In this document: piece after piece, positions 31,745-44,244 of the stretch
Numbering within the stretch: the first letter of the stretch is position 1
How the letters are laid out: every line of letters starts with the position of its first letter
From: Meloidogyne chitwoodi
Taxonomy: Eukaryota; Nematoda; Chromadorea; Rhabditida; Meloidogynidae
Length of the DNA: 64,000 bases
Direction: 5' to 3'
Assembly (NCBI GenBank): GCA_015183035.1
Contig: JACZZP010000007.1
Coordinates: 1,798,001 to 1,862,000 of the forward strand
Notes under the pieces: model-generated
Databases searched by the model: none
The model's input: only the letters and a program-made list of their open reading frames with translations
What the model was told of the DNA's origin: nothing
Position numbers and translations under genes: made by a program

Positions 31745-33410
31745 GTAACTTACTAATTAACATTTTTTGATTAATCCATCATCTTAAATGAACATTTTTG
31801 TAATTTTCCATGCCTTTAATTTCAGTTTGTTCTGTTTTCCATATAAAATTATAATCAGAAATATTTCTAAATGCTTTCAAAAAACTTTGTGTCATTCTTA
31901 TTGGCATATTTGTTGTATTTGAAACTGTGCCTTATATTAATTAATATTAAATTAATTTTTAAATATAAAACAACCATTGAAAAGATGATAACACCTAAAA
32001 TAAAATTAAAAATTAGCAATGGAATATTCCAAGTTAATTATTAGGCCCTTAAATCAATTAACTCTATCACTTGGAATAAACTAACCTTTTTTAGACAAAA
32101 ATCTGGTAAAAAAGTTTAAACCTTGATTTTTACTTTAAACGATCCTAAAGGCTCGGGGAGATTCAACCCTCTTCTTCCAATTGTTTAAAATATAAATTTG
32201 GGGATTTTTTTAAATAAAAAAGAAGTAAATATTAAACTTTCTCATTAAATATATTTATTACTTAAAAAATTTATAAATAAATTTCTATTTATTTTAAAAT
32301 TATTTCCCCTTATTAAAAAAAATTAATTAAAATTATACCCTTATTTTTCTTTAAATAAATTTTGTCATCATCTTCTTCTAAAATTTCTGATTTTTTTAAT
32401 TTTTGTTATTTTGAAGCAAGAGTACCCAAACTCAAAATAAATAAAGGTAAAGGTCTGGGAAAATCGAAAAAACGTTCTCCATTTAATAAAAGAACAGAAA
32501 TTTGTTGTCCAAAAGACCAGACTTTGAGATTTTGGAAACAATAAAAAATTAAAAATATTTAAAAAAAATTAATTAAAAAAAACTTTTTTGATATAAACAA
32601 TTCTCTTCATGAAGCAAAACTAAAATAAATATTTAAATTAAATAATTGTCAAAAAAAAACCGTTTGGTAGATTGACAAATTTAATACCGGCAAAATGCCA
32701 AAAAATATTAAATATACGTTTAAGAAAATTCTAAAAAAACATATAAAATTGTAACAAAATAAATAAAAATATTTTTTTGAAAATTTTTGATTTCCGTGAC
32801 TTACTTTTATTATTCTGTTAGACTAAAAGTTTCTATAAAACATTAAAAACTTCTAAAAATAATATTCTAGTTAATATTCCCTTATTTTTCCTAAATTTGC
32901 TATCTTTCAATTTTTTTTACAAACCATTCTATCAGAATTGGAAGAGAGTGGATGTGGAACAAACGAAGGAAATGTCCTTAGACCAAACTAGAAAGAGATT
33001 AAAATGTTAATAAAAAAATTAAAAAAAAAAGATTGTGCTGTAAAGTCATAAATTGAAGGTCCATGAGTTATCCAAATCATCTGAAACAAAAAAGAAATTT
33101 TAAAAAATTTCAAAAAATATCTCTTCTAAGGGAAAAAGCTTGGTAAAGACTCAATAAAAAATAATTAAATAAATAAATAAAATTACCTACCCTAGGCACT
33201 CCTGCAGCACGAGCCATTGCCACTGGACAGCTTAAAAGGAATTAATTAATTAAACAAATTTATTGCAAATTCTTTTAAAGAAAATCTTAAAATCTCACAA
33301 ATCATGAAAATGCCCAATTGCAAGATCAAATTTTCTATAATTTATAGAAGAAAGAAATTTAGCAAGGCCTTCTCCTAACATTTGTTCACATGCTTCTAAA
33401 CGCATTTCCT
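31745..33410 (-). pseudogene. UDP-glucuronosyltransferase pseudogene
   Basis: On the minus strand, successive short exons give recognisable UGT pieces in the right order: KFDLAIGHFHD with CPVAMARAAGVPR (33330-33190), MIWITHGPSIYDF (~33070), FPSFVPHPLSSNSDRM (~32950), LLNGERFFDFPRP (~32430), then SNTTNMPIRMTQSFLKAF (~31900) before a WINQKML stretch that corresponds to the WxPQ step. A TGA at 31779-31781 interrupts just before that stretch, and the frame also stops after TLASK near 32367. The UGT signature exon and the N-terminus are missing. UGTs conjugate sugars to small molecules in the ER. The left end stops at the edge of the duplication, and the right side abuts a transposon. Confidence 0.7.
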
Positions 33411-34033
33411 GAGAGGTATTATTAAAATAGAACGGGTAAAAATAATAAAAATATGTATTTTAAAAAAATATGTTAGTTAACTAAAATTTATATTTAAAAA
33501 AAATTAAATTAATTGAAATGTAATTAAAATTTTTAGAAAATATTTTTAAAAAAAGGTCAAAGATAAAGGTATTTAAAAAAATATATAAAACGGACTTCGT
33601 TTTAATTCACAATCTAAATAAAAAACTGCTAAAACAGAGATTTTTAAAACTAAAAAAACTCTGAAAATCATAAATCCGCAATCAAAAATATTCACTACTT
33701 GCTTCAAGCAAAAGAGTAAGGAAAAGGGAGTAAAAAGGAAAAAATAAAAAATATATATAAAAATAGAATGCTCGACTTTTGGGCGCATAAAAACATAAAC
33801 CTTTTCTTATTATATATTACTCCCGGCAGCCAGACTTTTAGGGACTGACATTTGGGAACGGATATTTAGGGATCAGTCTTTTGGGAACGGACATTTAAGG
33901 ACGGACTTTTGGAGACCGCATTTGAGGATGGACATTTAGGGACGGATATTTAGTGATCTCATTTTAGGATGGACATTTGGGAACAGACTTTTGGGGATTA
34001 GACATTTGGGGACAGAAATTTGGGGATGAACAT

Positions 34034-34548
34034 TTGGGGACGGACATTTGGGGACGGACATTTGGGGACGGACATTTGGGGACGGACATTTGGGGACGGA
34101 CATTTGGGGACGGACATTTGGGGACGGACATTTGGGGACGGACATTTGGGGACGGACATTTGGGGACGGACATTTGGGGACGGACATTTGGGGACGGACA
34201 TTTGGGGACGGACATTTGGGGACGGACATTTGGGGACGGACATTTGGGGACGGACATTTGGGGACGGACATTTGGGGACGGACATTTGGGGACGGACATT
34301 TGGGGACGGACATTTGGGGACGGACATTTGGGGACGGACATTTGGGGACGGACATTTGGGGACGGACATTTGGGGACGGACATTTGGGGACGGACATTTG
34401 GGGACGGACATTTGGGGACGGACATTTGGGGACGGACATTTGGGGACGGACATTTGGGGACGGACATTTGGGGACGGACATTTGGGGACGGACATTTGGG
34501 GACGGACATTTGGGGACGGACATTTGGGGACGGACATTTGGGGACGAA
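34034..34548 (+). repeat. Perfect 14-bp minisatellite, ~37 copies
   Basis: TTTGGGGACGGACA repeats without error about 37 times in the left terminal repeat of the 33825 element; the right terminal repeat has only about two matching units. Because 14 is not a multiple of 3 and the unit has no stop in any frame, long frames appear on both strands here; they are not genes. Confidence 0.95.
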
Positions 34549-34630
34549 AAAGAATTAAAAAAAAATTAATGAAAATAAATATGAAACAAAAAGTAAAATT
34601 TTAATCATCCCAATTATTAAATTGGGGTTG

Positions 34631-35744
34631 GTATAGTACATGGGGGCCGAGAAACGGTATCGAACTATATATCATTCTAAAGAGCTCATCGAGCTGACAA
34701 GGGAACATCACAACATGCCACTCACCGATTTTCACAAAACTTATACCATTCGAAAGAGTTTTTCGAGTAGGTACAGAATCTCATTTTTTTACGTGCCCTA
34801 GTTAAGGTATCGTAAAGTTACGAGCTTTTAAAGTTTCAAAAAAGAGGCTCTCCACACTTAAGATCACCTCTATACTCTATTTTCCTTTTGTTTTCCATGC
34901 AGCGGCCGCCTGCCTTCTCTTTGTTTCTATTTTTTCTTGGAGTAACTTTCGGCCGCTGTAAGGAAAAGAAAAGAGAGAAGAGAGGTGATCTTAAGGCCGA
35001 AGTAAAGAGTAGAGAGAAAGGAACACTTTCGAAGAGGAAAAGGAACATTTTTTGAAACTTTAAAAGCTCATAACTTTGCGATACCTTAACTAGGGCACGT
35101 AAAAAAATGAGATTCTGTACCTACTCGAAAAACTCTTTCGAATGGTATAAGTTTTGTGAAAATCGGTGAGTGGCATGTTGTGATGTTCCCTTGTGAGTTG
35201 AATGACACTAAAATTAGTTCGCGGAAACAAGTATGGACCAAGTTACAGGTCCCCGAAAATTGAAAAACCATAGGGGGGAGTAAGCTCATTTTTGGGGTGA
35301 AAAATTCGAATATGAGTATGATAGCTCATTCGAAAGTGCTCTTCGAGACCTATCGAATGAAACCAAAATCAGGTTGATTGAACGATTATTAACAAAAGTT
35401 ATGACGGATCGAAGTTGCTTGAAGCACGCCAAACTTGGACCTATTGGGAGTGTTTTATGACTTCTTCATTTGGGAGCCCATCTCTCGTTGGCTTTTGGTA
35501 CATGCGTTATTCTACGGCGCAAATTACAACAAAATAATTAATTCAGTGAAAATAATTTAAGAGCAGCCGCGGTAATCACCTCAAATGACCTTACTCCCCC
35601 CTATGGTTTTTCAATTTTCGGGGACCTGTAACTTGGTCTATACTTGTTTCCGCGAACTAATTTTAGTGTCATTCAACTCAGCTCGATGAGCTCTTTAGAA
35701 TGATATATAGTTCGATATCGTTTCTCGGCCCCCATGTACTATAC
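34631..35744. mobile_element. Long inverted-repeat element nested in the 33825 transposon
   Basis: Ends are GTATAGTACATGGGGGCCGA and its inverted copy. A TA flank on each side (if the end is TAGTACATGG) fits a mariner-type insertion. Inside are further inverted arms (34697-34843 with 35045-35193; 35215-35290 with 35580-35690), including a segment around GGGACCTGTAACTTGGTC that is shared with the element at 43097. No protein is encoded. A NotI-like GCGGCCGC occurs at 34902. Confidence 0.75.
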
Positions 35745-36080
35745 TACAGCCATTAAATTCATTTTCACTCAATCTATATTGTATGGCTCTTAAATGGGTT
35801 AAAATTTGATCATCATTGATATTTAGATTCTGATCGAATTGTAAAACCAATCGCTTTAACGCTGCATCATTACTTTTATATTTTCGACGTCTAGGTCTCA
35901 AAGTAATGCCTCTAGTATTGTCTAATTCATATACTCAAACTCGATCCTGGCAAGGCGCTCTTCTGTTTGCATAACTTGAATAAGCCTTGAAAGAAATTAT
36001 TTCAGAAAAATAAGTAAATAAACTTTGATAACATAGGACGAGCATTTAAATGACTTTAAATTTTTATGAAAACTTTGACT

Positions 36081-36779
36081 CTATATGAAAGGAATGCCGG
36101 CATCCAATTTTTTCTATATTCTTAAAAAATGGGTAATTTTTTTATAATTTTTCTCTCTATTTTTGATTTTTGTCTTGAGGCTATAGACGCGAAATGATTA
36201 ATTTTTTATATATTTTTTTCATTTAATTTCTCTATGATCGTTTACTCATTAAAAAAAATTAAAAAATTAATAATATGGCTCCACAAAAAAACAAAAATTG
36301 TTGAACATGATGAGGTAATTGGTTTTTAATACGCTGAAAATCCTATTTCATAGTTTTCGCCTGACTTTGACGTTATAACTTTTCATTGGATTTTATCATT
36401 GGATACCAGTGGGGTACTTAAGTTCCTTGCATATCATGGTTTAATCAAAAATGAAATGAAATGTACGTAATGTGTAAATGTTATGGGTCTGAATAAGAAA
36501 AAAGAAGATTTTGAATGGAGATGTAATCCATGTGATATATATGTTGGAAGCACTTTTTCGCCAAAATTCAAGAGCTAGAGGGGAATCTATTTCATCAGCT
36601 TTTTTTAAAAAATTAAAAGAAAAATATTGCCTTTAATTTACTATTTTTTGCATAAAAATTAATCATTTCGCGTCTATAGCCTCAAGACAAAAATCAAAAA
36701 TAGAGAGAAAAATTATAAAAAAATTACCCATTTTTTAAGAATATAGAAAAAATTGGATGCCGGCATTCCTTTCATATAG
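36081..36779. mobile_element. Inverted-repeat element with a Merlin/IS1016-like zinc-ribbon remnant
   Basis: Arms of about 150 bp begin CTATATGAAAGGAATGCCGG on each side. Between them, on the plus strand (about 36440-36576), a broken frame reads HGLIKNEMKC, a C-x2-C with a stop in it, then FEWRCNPCDIYVGSTF. This is the order of the zinc ribbon at the start of IS1016/IS1595-type (eukaryotic Merlin) transposases. Two in-frame stops show it is dead. No clear target duplication is seen. Confidence 0.5.
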
Positions 36780-37616
36780 TGCCAAAACGTTCAATAGCAT
36801 TATTCGTCCTTCCCGAATCATTTATTACTGAGTCATGATGGTTCCGTATAGGGAATAATGGAGGCTGGCCATTTTCGCTGCTGTTATTTGGGTAACTAAT
36901 TTTATTTTATTATTTTAAAAAGATAATTAAAGATGAAGATGGATTAGTTCAACATTTAAGCCGAAAAAACAAAATGGAATTAATAAAAAGCCGTGCAACA
37001 ACTAAAAATAGACAAACTGTTTTAGTTGCGACATTAATTGTCCGCATTCGTGATATCAAGTTCATTCTTTACATCCAATTACCTTAATCACCTCACAAAA
37101 ATACTGTGTGAACTACCTAAATTTTTTACCCGGAATTTTCACCAGAAAACTGATTTAAATTAATCACCTTTTATATTTTAATGATTTAAATAAAATAATA
37201 ATTTGTTTCATATTTATTTTCATTAATTTTTTTTTAATTCTTTTTCGTCCCCAAATGTCCGTCCCCAAATGTTCATCCCCAACTTTCTGTCCCCAAATGT
37301 CTAATCCCCAAAAGTCTGTTCCCAAATGTCCATCCTAAAATGAGATCACTAAATATCCGTCCCTAAATGTCCATCCTCAAATGCGGTCCCCAAAAGTCCG
37401 TCCTTAAATGCCCGTTCCCAAAAGACTGATCCCTAAATATCCGTTCCCAAATGTCAGTCCCTAAAAGTCTCGCCACCATTACTCCCAACTTACTTTTCAT
37501 TATATTTTCAAATTATTTTATATATAAAATTTTTATTTAAAAAAATTAATATAATTTATTTAAACTTAAAATTAATTTATTAAAATTTATTTATAAGCTT
37601 AAAATTTAGACAATAA

Positions 37617-39163
37617 ATGTTTTTACGTAGATGTATGTTGTTTGTATTTATATTTATAGTATTAGCTTTTGCTGGGCAATATTTCTATATAGGTATGTTT
37701 ATAAAAATTAAAATATTTTCTTTTTTAAAATTAACAATTATTTTTTCTAGAAAACTATCTTCTTTCGTATTCAATTGAGTCTAAACAACAAAATACAAAA
37801 GGTCTTATGTCAATTTTAAAAGAAACAAACAAATCAAATATTATTATAAAATTGCCATTTTTTCCAATAATTAATAATGATACAAAGTTCCTACTTATGC
37901 AAATACCTAAAAGTTGGAATGGTGAGTGTGGAGGCATTGCGAATCAAGTGAGTTTTTATTTTTAATAAATGTTAGTTTTTAACAATTTTATATTTATTAA
38001 AGATGTGGAGACTGGCCGTACTTTTTAGTATTGCAAAATCTGTAGGTAGAATCCCAGGTATATCAAACACAAGCACATGGACATGTGACAAATTGAACAA
38101 TCCTAACGAGATTGAAGACACATTTCCAATACTTTATTCATCTCTTATCTATATGGTAAAAAAATAAATTAAAAATTTTTTAATACCAAGTAATTACTTT
38201 AATTTTTTATAGCAAGCAGATCCTTTAAATTCAGTTTATGATAATGTTTCTGATACTATATGTTGTAGCTTCTTTAATATTACAGAGTTAGTTTTTTACT
38301 CCCAAAAATAAAATTTATAAATAATATTATTTTAGCAAGCTTGCAAAATACAAAGAAAATCATTTAATTATTGCTCCTCCTCCACAAGCTCCAAAATATT
38401 TAGAAAATAATAATGCCGAAATTAAACAATTATTCCGATTCTCGAAAAAAATGAATATTAAAGTAATTAGTTATATTAATGAATTGTTCGGGTAAGATTT
38501 TATTATATTAATATTTTTATAAAATGATAAAATGTAAAGCTATAAACTCTTCTGATTTTTCAAGTATTAATTTATAAAATTTAAGAAGTGATCAATCTTC
38601 CCATAAATTATGTGTTCATACACGTAGAGGCGATTTTGGTCCACCAAAGTGGCCAATGCATGGAAGATCGGAAAAATTGTTTACAGAAGCTGCTATTAAG
38701 CATGTTCTTGAATATTTACAGGTATTAAAAGTTTTTAAACAAAAAATAAGTTATTTAAAGAAAAAATACATTTTAAACATTTCAATTGTTTTGCTGGGAG
38801 AAGACAAGGATTTTCTAAAAAAAATTAATATTTCTCAAAAGGTAGTAATAATATTTTAATTATAATTTTTTAAAAGTACGAGTAAACTTTTTTATATTTA
38901 AGCAAGTTAATAAAATTCATTTTCCAAAAAAACTGGTTAGAACATATGATATGTGTTTTGGAGTTTGGGCATGCGACTCTTTAATTATAACAGCCTCTTC
39001 TTCAACATTTGCTTGGTGGATTGGTTATTTGCTAGAAGAAACAAATTCAATTGTTTTTTATAATTCTGATTTTACGAACTCAAATTATAATAAAACAAAT
39101 TTTCCAATTGATTGGATACCTCTAAAATTCGATTCGAATATGAACAAAATATTGATGGAATGA
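37617..39163 (+). CDS. GT11 alpha-1,2-fucosyltransferase-like protein
   Basis: Multi-exon type II membrane protein. The N-terminus MFLRRCMLFVFIFIVLAF is a signal anchor for the Golgi. The lumenal part has GGIANQMWRLAVLFSIAKS (the GxxxNQ(M)xxxA strip of GT11), SHKLCVHTRRGDF at about 38605-38640 (the HxRRGDF donor-binding motif), and CDSLIITASSSTFAWWIGYL at about 38970 (the SxSTFxWW motif). These three motifs in this order define GT11. The enzyme would add fucose in alpha-1,2 linkage to glycans; nematodes have many such genes. All motifs are intact, the end is TGA at 39161-39163, and no disabling change is seen. Confidence 0.85.
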
Positions 39164-39593
39164 TTAAACTTTAAGTTAATTGAAAGGCACTAAATAAAAC
39201 TTTTTAAAAGATGCATATTTTTGACTATTTTTTACTCTTATTGTGTATTTTTAATTTTTCATCTGACACTCTGAAATATAACAACAAGTTTTTGTTTTTT
39301 CTTTAAAAAATATTATTTATTTTATTTATTTAGCTCTAAAATATTTTATAAAATTTTTCATATTTTCATTTTATAATCATGATAAATTGCTTACAGAAAA
39401 AATTAGTTTTAATTTATTTTGTTAATATTTTTTTATATCTTTTGAGCATTTTCTGAAATTATATTGTAAAAAACTTTCCGGAGTTAATTAAATCAATAAT
39501 TTTCATTTAAATATATGTATAGTCTTCTGACCAATTCTTTGCTAATTCTGTTTTAACTTTAAAAATACTTTTAAAATAAAAAATCTTACAAGA

Positions 39594-41681
39594 TTAGCAA
39601 AAAAATTTTTCCATACATTCTTTTTCAACATAATTAACAAAAAAGATACTGTGAAATATTTCTGGGTTAAATATTCTATGAAAAAATTCATCTGGTTTAA
39701 ACATGTCATTTTTTAACATTGCAAATTTACTATGACGAATAAAGGTTTCAAAGTTGCGCAAAAATTGTTGTTTTAGAAAAGTATTTAAATATTCTGGGCG
39801 AGGATGAATTACAACATTTATTTGGCAAATAATTACTGGAAGTTGATTATATTGTTCTGAAAATTTTAAACATTTATAAAAAATCCAATAACTTGTAAGA
39901 AGTTGAAAAATAGAAAATTCAGTTCCTTCAACATCAAGCATAAGCAAATCAATTACTAGTTTAGCATTGTAATAAATAAAATCAAAAAAACCAATAGCTG
40001 GTTCACCTAAATTTGTATTAAATTGAATTACTGAATATAAAAAAATAAACTTGAAGAATTACAAATTGTACTTTTTAATTAAACTTTTCTACAATTGTAG
40101 TACTTAAAACTTGACTTAAATTACAAACTTAAAATAATTATTTATTTGCTGCAAACTAGCGAAATAAAGTTGTAATCAAATCGAAATTTACAAAATAACA
40201 AAAGTAAGTTGTTTTGCTTTTAAAAACTTTTTCCAAAATAAGTTGTAATTTAAAAAAAAGAAAACTTACAAAAATTTAACATTTTTTAATACATTTATAC
40301 CTGTTTGTGCATTATAACTATCTTCAGCTCCAATTGTTCTTTTTATAACTGTTCCTTTTAACTTAGTCTCAATTAAATCAGCATTAATGACTGAATCTGG
40401 GTTTATTGATAAAAAGGTACATTGTGGATAATTCTTTTTAAGTTCCATTTCAGCATCTATAGAATGTCCAACACCTTTTAAATAATTAAAATTTATATTT
40501 ATAATATTTGTGTTAGGTCCCTCACTTATTTGTGTACATACTAGAGTTGTACACTTTTCTGTATTCCGGGATTACATAATTCTCTTCAGAGCTCTTGTGA
40601 TAAAGGCCACTCTCTCGTTGATAAAGACGCAGAAATTGTGTACAGTTCTGGAAAAGAGCAGGTCATTTGACGTTTCTCTGACCTCAACCATACATTGGTC
40701 AGTTTTTCTGCGTCTTTATCAACGAGAGAGTGGCCTTTATCACAAGAGCTCTGAAGAGAATTATGTAATCCCGGAATACAGAAAAGTGTACAACTCTAGT
40801 ACATACTATTTCTATTTAATACTTTAAAAAATAATCCCGTCAACCTAGTATGCGAGGTTCTATGTATATACCTATATAAATATTTATTTACCCATTTTAA
40901 CAACATTACATTCACTATTATGCTTGATAAATTTAAAAAAATATTGGCTGTAGAAGTATACAGGTGTTAAAATTTTGTAGCAAAGGACATACCATTCAAT
41001 TCATCTCAAGAGCTGAGTCGAAAGGTACTACATTTATGGTGCGGAAATGCCCCTGAACCGGGATCGGGATTTAGAAAAACCGGGATAATTCCGACCGGGA
41101 ACTAGATCCCGCTCAGATATTTAAGTTCCTTTTAAGGCAAGGCACTTTGTTTAATAACAAATATAATTTAAGTAAATTAAGTAAAAATTTAAAGGATTGA
41201 TGAGTTGAAGGAAGACTCTGAGATCTTAGATCAGAAGAATCTCACAGAGTCAAAATATGTATTATGCATGTGTTATTTTAAAGCTACAAAATTTACCACC
41301 TATTTACTATATTATGTCCAAAATATTTAATTTTGGCATCACCAAATTTAAATGGTTCATATTCTATTAAATGCTCTCTCCAAATGTACTAAATTTTTAT
41401 TTATTAATTTTTAAAAAGTAGTAAGATTTATCAACATAGTTTTCAACATGTATATTTATTAATGTTGTTTCATAATCTGCAATGTTTTTATCATTACGAA
41501 TAATGTTAATTCTTTGTTTTTGTTCCTTTATTGCATTTAAAAATTTTACTAATTGATTTAAGCATGTAGGTTTATTTTCAAATATTATCGTTTTAATCAT
41601 CGTTTCCCGAATTAATAATTTATATAAAATAATAAAAATAAATAGAATTAATGGTAATATTTTAAATTTTTTTCTAAGCAT
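39594..41681 (-). CDS. FkbM-type methyltransferase, membrane-anchored
   Basis: Four exons. Exon 1 (from ATG 41681) has a signal anchor ILPLILFIFIILYKLLI. Exon 2 (~41375-41285) encodes YIWREHLIEYEPFKFG. Exon 3 (~40500-40266) has VGHSIDAEMELKKNYPQC and a following NPD step, the SAM-binding region of the nematode FkbM-like family. Exon 4 (~40020-39594) has LLMLDVEGTEF, the second conserved FkbM strip, and ends EKECMEKFFC. These proteins are thought to O-methylate sugars or lipids, but for the nematode members this is not established. A hAT-like MITE lies in intron 2. Intron 1 borders are my best reading. The frame is otherwise intact. Confidence 0.65.
40542..40798. mobile_element. hAT-type MITE (257 bp, near-palindromic) in the FkbM intron
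   Basis: Starts TAGAGTTGTACACTTTTCTG and ends with its inverted copy; the arms are about 110 bp and nearly perfect. Exact 8-bp target duplication GTACATAC (40534-40541, 40799-40806). The TAGAG end and 8-bp duplication fit hAT. Confidence 0.9.
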
Positions 41682-42430
41682 TATTGGTTCTAAATAAAAT
41701 TAAAACAAACTTACAGATTTTTACTTAATATAAAATAATATATATATATCAAATATACCTTACTATTTGCTTATTACAAATTAAAAAAATAAAATAATTT
41801 AAAAAGATTATTATATTATTACTTAATAAAAAAGATAAGCATTTTTTAGTATAAATAATTTAAAATAAATAACTAATTTTAAAAAGTTATCTTTTTTCAA
41901 CAAATTAATTTAATTTACTTACATTTTTGGAATAGTTTTATTTTTAATTAAATAACAAACAGAATACAAATTTATTTTTAATTATAAATTTTAATTTTAA
42001 CAAAATTTCTCATTTAAAAACTAGAAATGTTTCAAATTTTCTTTTTAAATGTTAATGTAGTTCTTTCATTTTTCTCTTTTCGTCTTTTTTTATTTAATCT
42101 TCGACAAAAATCTAAAACATTTTTTGTTAATTTAACAAAAGCTTTAGCGGTATTCTCCATGGGAGGTTAATTTTTTTATAATAAGTTATGTTATATTTAT
42201 TTCTAAACTAATACTACTTTACATTATATGTACATATTTCCTTCCAGTATTTCTTTTAATTCTAAATCCCAAAAGAAATATTTAAAAAAATAATTTTATC
42301 AATTTAAAAAAAAAATAAATTCTTCTTTTTATATTTATTCAATCATATTACTTTACATCAATTATAAAGTATTTGTAGGGTTAATTTTATTTTTAAAATT
42401 TTTTATGAAAATTATAAATTTTTTAATCGG

Positions 42431-43054
42431 CAATCTTTCGGAACACGGGTCCCAAAAAATTTTTTTTTATTTTTCCGCGAAAATTTGTATTTGGGGGTTA
42501 TCAAGGGCGCTGATTACGAATTTGATATCAGATTTTGTCTAATCATTGATTTTATCTATGATTTTTCGTCAAGTACTTGATTTTTCTAAAAATTTTTATT
42601 TTTCCAAATTACTCAGTTATTTACAGGATAAAAGATAGAAATTTGTTGTAAAATATTATCAAAGGCTTCCAATGTCTTCTTTCCATACACTTGACGCCAT
42701 TGAAATTCATCGAGATAAGACGGCAGTAACTCCAGCGATGTACCGCACATCTCTTTGTTCTGTCTTATCTCGATGAATTTCAATGGCGTCAAGTGTATGG
42801 AAAGAAGACATTGGAAGCCTTTGATAATATTTTACAACAAATTTCTATCTTTTATCCTGTAAATAACTGAGTAATTTGGAAAAATAAAAATTTTTAGAAA
42901 AATCAAGTACTTGACGAAAAATCATAGATAAAATCAATGATTAGACAAAATCTGATATCAAATTCGTAATCAGCGCCCTTGATAACCCCCAAATACAAAT
43001 TTTCGCGGAAAAATAAAAAAAAATTTTTTGGGACCCGTGTTCCGAAAGATTGCC
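42431..43054. mobile_element. Fold-back element, 624 bp, with 8-bp target duplication
   Basis: Two nearly identical inverted arms of about 290 bp start GGCAATCTTTCGGAACACGG; the loop is only about 45 bp (42722-42765). Flanked exactly by TTTTAATC (42423-42430 and 43055-43062). It encodes nothing. Arm identity suggests a recent insertion or recent arm homogenisation. Transcripts would form a very long hairpin. Confidence 0.9.
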
Positions 43055-43406
43055 TTTTAATCAAAATTTTAGTATCTGTTCTTACTGTTTTATTTACAAA
43101 GGAAAGTACCTGAGGTGTCCGTGGAAGTTCGGGATGAAACTTGGTGGGTAGATAGATTGACCCCCCTTTGTATTGCGAAATTTTCACCGTTTTTGCCACC
43201 TGACATCTGGGACCGAGTTATAGGTCCCTGAAAATCGACTCATTTTTTGAAGTGAAAAATTAAAATATGACTATGGTATACTTTCGAAAAGCTCTTCGAG
43301 CTGAGTTGAATGAGACCAAAAATAGCTTCTGGTCTTAAGTCTGAGCCGAGTTATAGGTCCCTGAAAATTGAAAAACCAAAGGGGAGAGTAAGCTCCCTCT
43401 CGGTAA

Positions 43407-44244
43407 CAGAGATGTTTCGAAACTAAAAAAATATCGAAACACGAAAATCGAAAATCGAAAAAATTACAAAAATATCGAAATCGAAAACTTTTTCCAAATA
43501 TTCGAAATCGAAAATCGAAAATCGAAACCAAAAAACCTCGAAAATCGACAATCGAAACTCGAAAATCGAAAATCGAAAAAAAAAATTAAAAATTTTTAAA
43601 TTGAACTAAAATTTTTTAATATTCATTTGTATTCACATTTTAGCGTTGCAGGCAAAAATTTTGAATAATTATTACACCATAATTGCCAACAATTCATTCT
43701 TTATAGCGCCGCAGACAAAATTTTTTTTTAATTTTTAAACCTCTGTGCCAAAAATTACCCTTTTTTGCACGCAGGCGAAAATTTAGGGGTTTTAATTTAT
43801 TTAAATTGTTTCAAAACGAAATTAAAATACTTTCCAACTGTATTAATGTATACAAAAAGCCTTATCCACCATTGGGTATCGAACCTATACCTATTTAATG
43901 AATTAGACTATGTTACTAACCACTCAACCACAACCGAACTTGAACTGGAAAATTAAAATTTAAATAAATCTTTCCCTTTATAATCATCCTTCATGCTAGA
44001 AAAGAAATGAAGAGAAAAAATTAAAAATTACAAGGAAGGAAAGAAGTTAGAGAGAGAAAAAACTTCTCTGACCTTTATTGTTTTCTAATTTATCTCACCG
44101 CTGCTTAACTTACCAGATCCCTTGAAATCATAAAATTTCGAAAATCGAAAAAATAGCAAAAATATCGAAATCGAAAATCGAAAATCGAAACCAAAAAAAC
44201 CTCGAAAATCGAAACTCGAAAATCGAAATTTCGAAACATCTCTG
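43407..44244. mobile_element. hAT-like element nested in the Harbinger-like one
   Basis: Ends CAGAGATGTTTCGAAA, inverted at the other side; exact 8-bp target duplication CTCGGTAA (43399-43406, 44245-44252). The subterminal regions are tandem CGAAAAT-type repeats (43425-43580, 44140-44235). The interior has GCGCCGCAG- and GCAGGCGAAAATTT-type strings shared with the hAT element at 52805. Confidence 0.88.
43865..43937 (-). ncRNA. tRNA-like sequence with A and B boxes (inside the nested hAT element)
   Basis: On the minus strand TGGTTGAGTGG (43920-43930) fits a pol III A box and GGTTCGATACC (43875-43885) a B box, 35 nt apart. The T arm is a perfect 5-bp stem (GGTAT/ATACC) with a 7-base loop. The acceptor and anticodon stems do not pair convincingly, so it is a tRNA-derived promoter or SINE-head-like piece, not a working tRNA. 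Confidence 0.55.

Larger units (their letters stand above)
33825..37477. mobile_element. 3.65-kb DNA transposon with minisatellite terminal repeats
   Basis: The 9-bp sequence ATTACTCCC flanks it exactly (33816-33824 and 37478-37486). The termini are inverted repeats starting GGCAGCCAGACTTTTAGGG (left) and GGTGGCGAGACTTTTAGGG (right, inverted), continuing for about 250 bp of degenerate 14-bp units and then CGAAAAAGAATTAAAA... on both sides. A 9-bp duplication fits Mutator-like (9-11) or Merlin (8-9) elements. It contains two further inverted-repeat elements and only remnants of coding sequence, so is not autonomous. Confidence 0.85.

Noticed and set aside
33936..34604. Six long open frames of 170-195 residues on both strands
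   Set aside because: They are translations of the 14-bp minisatellite, which has no stop in any frame.
41050..41110. CCGGGAT-rich patch as a transposon end
   Set aside because: No inverted partner or target duplication found.
42903..43199. Minus-strand frame of 98 residues
   Set aside because: It lies in the arm of the fold-back element and its flank; the opposite arm carries the same sequence.
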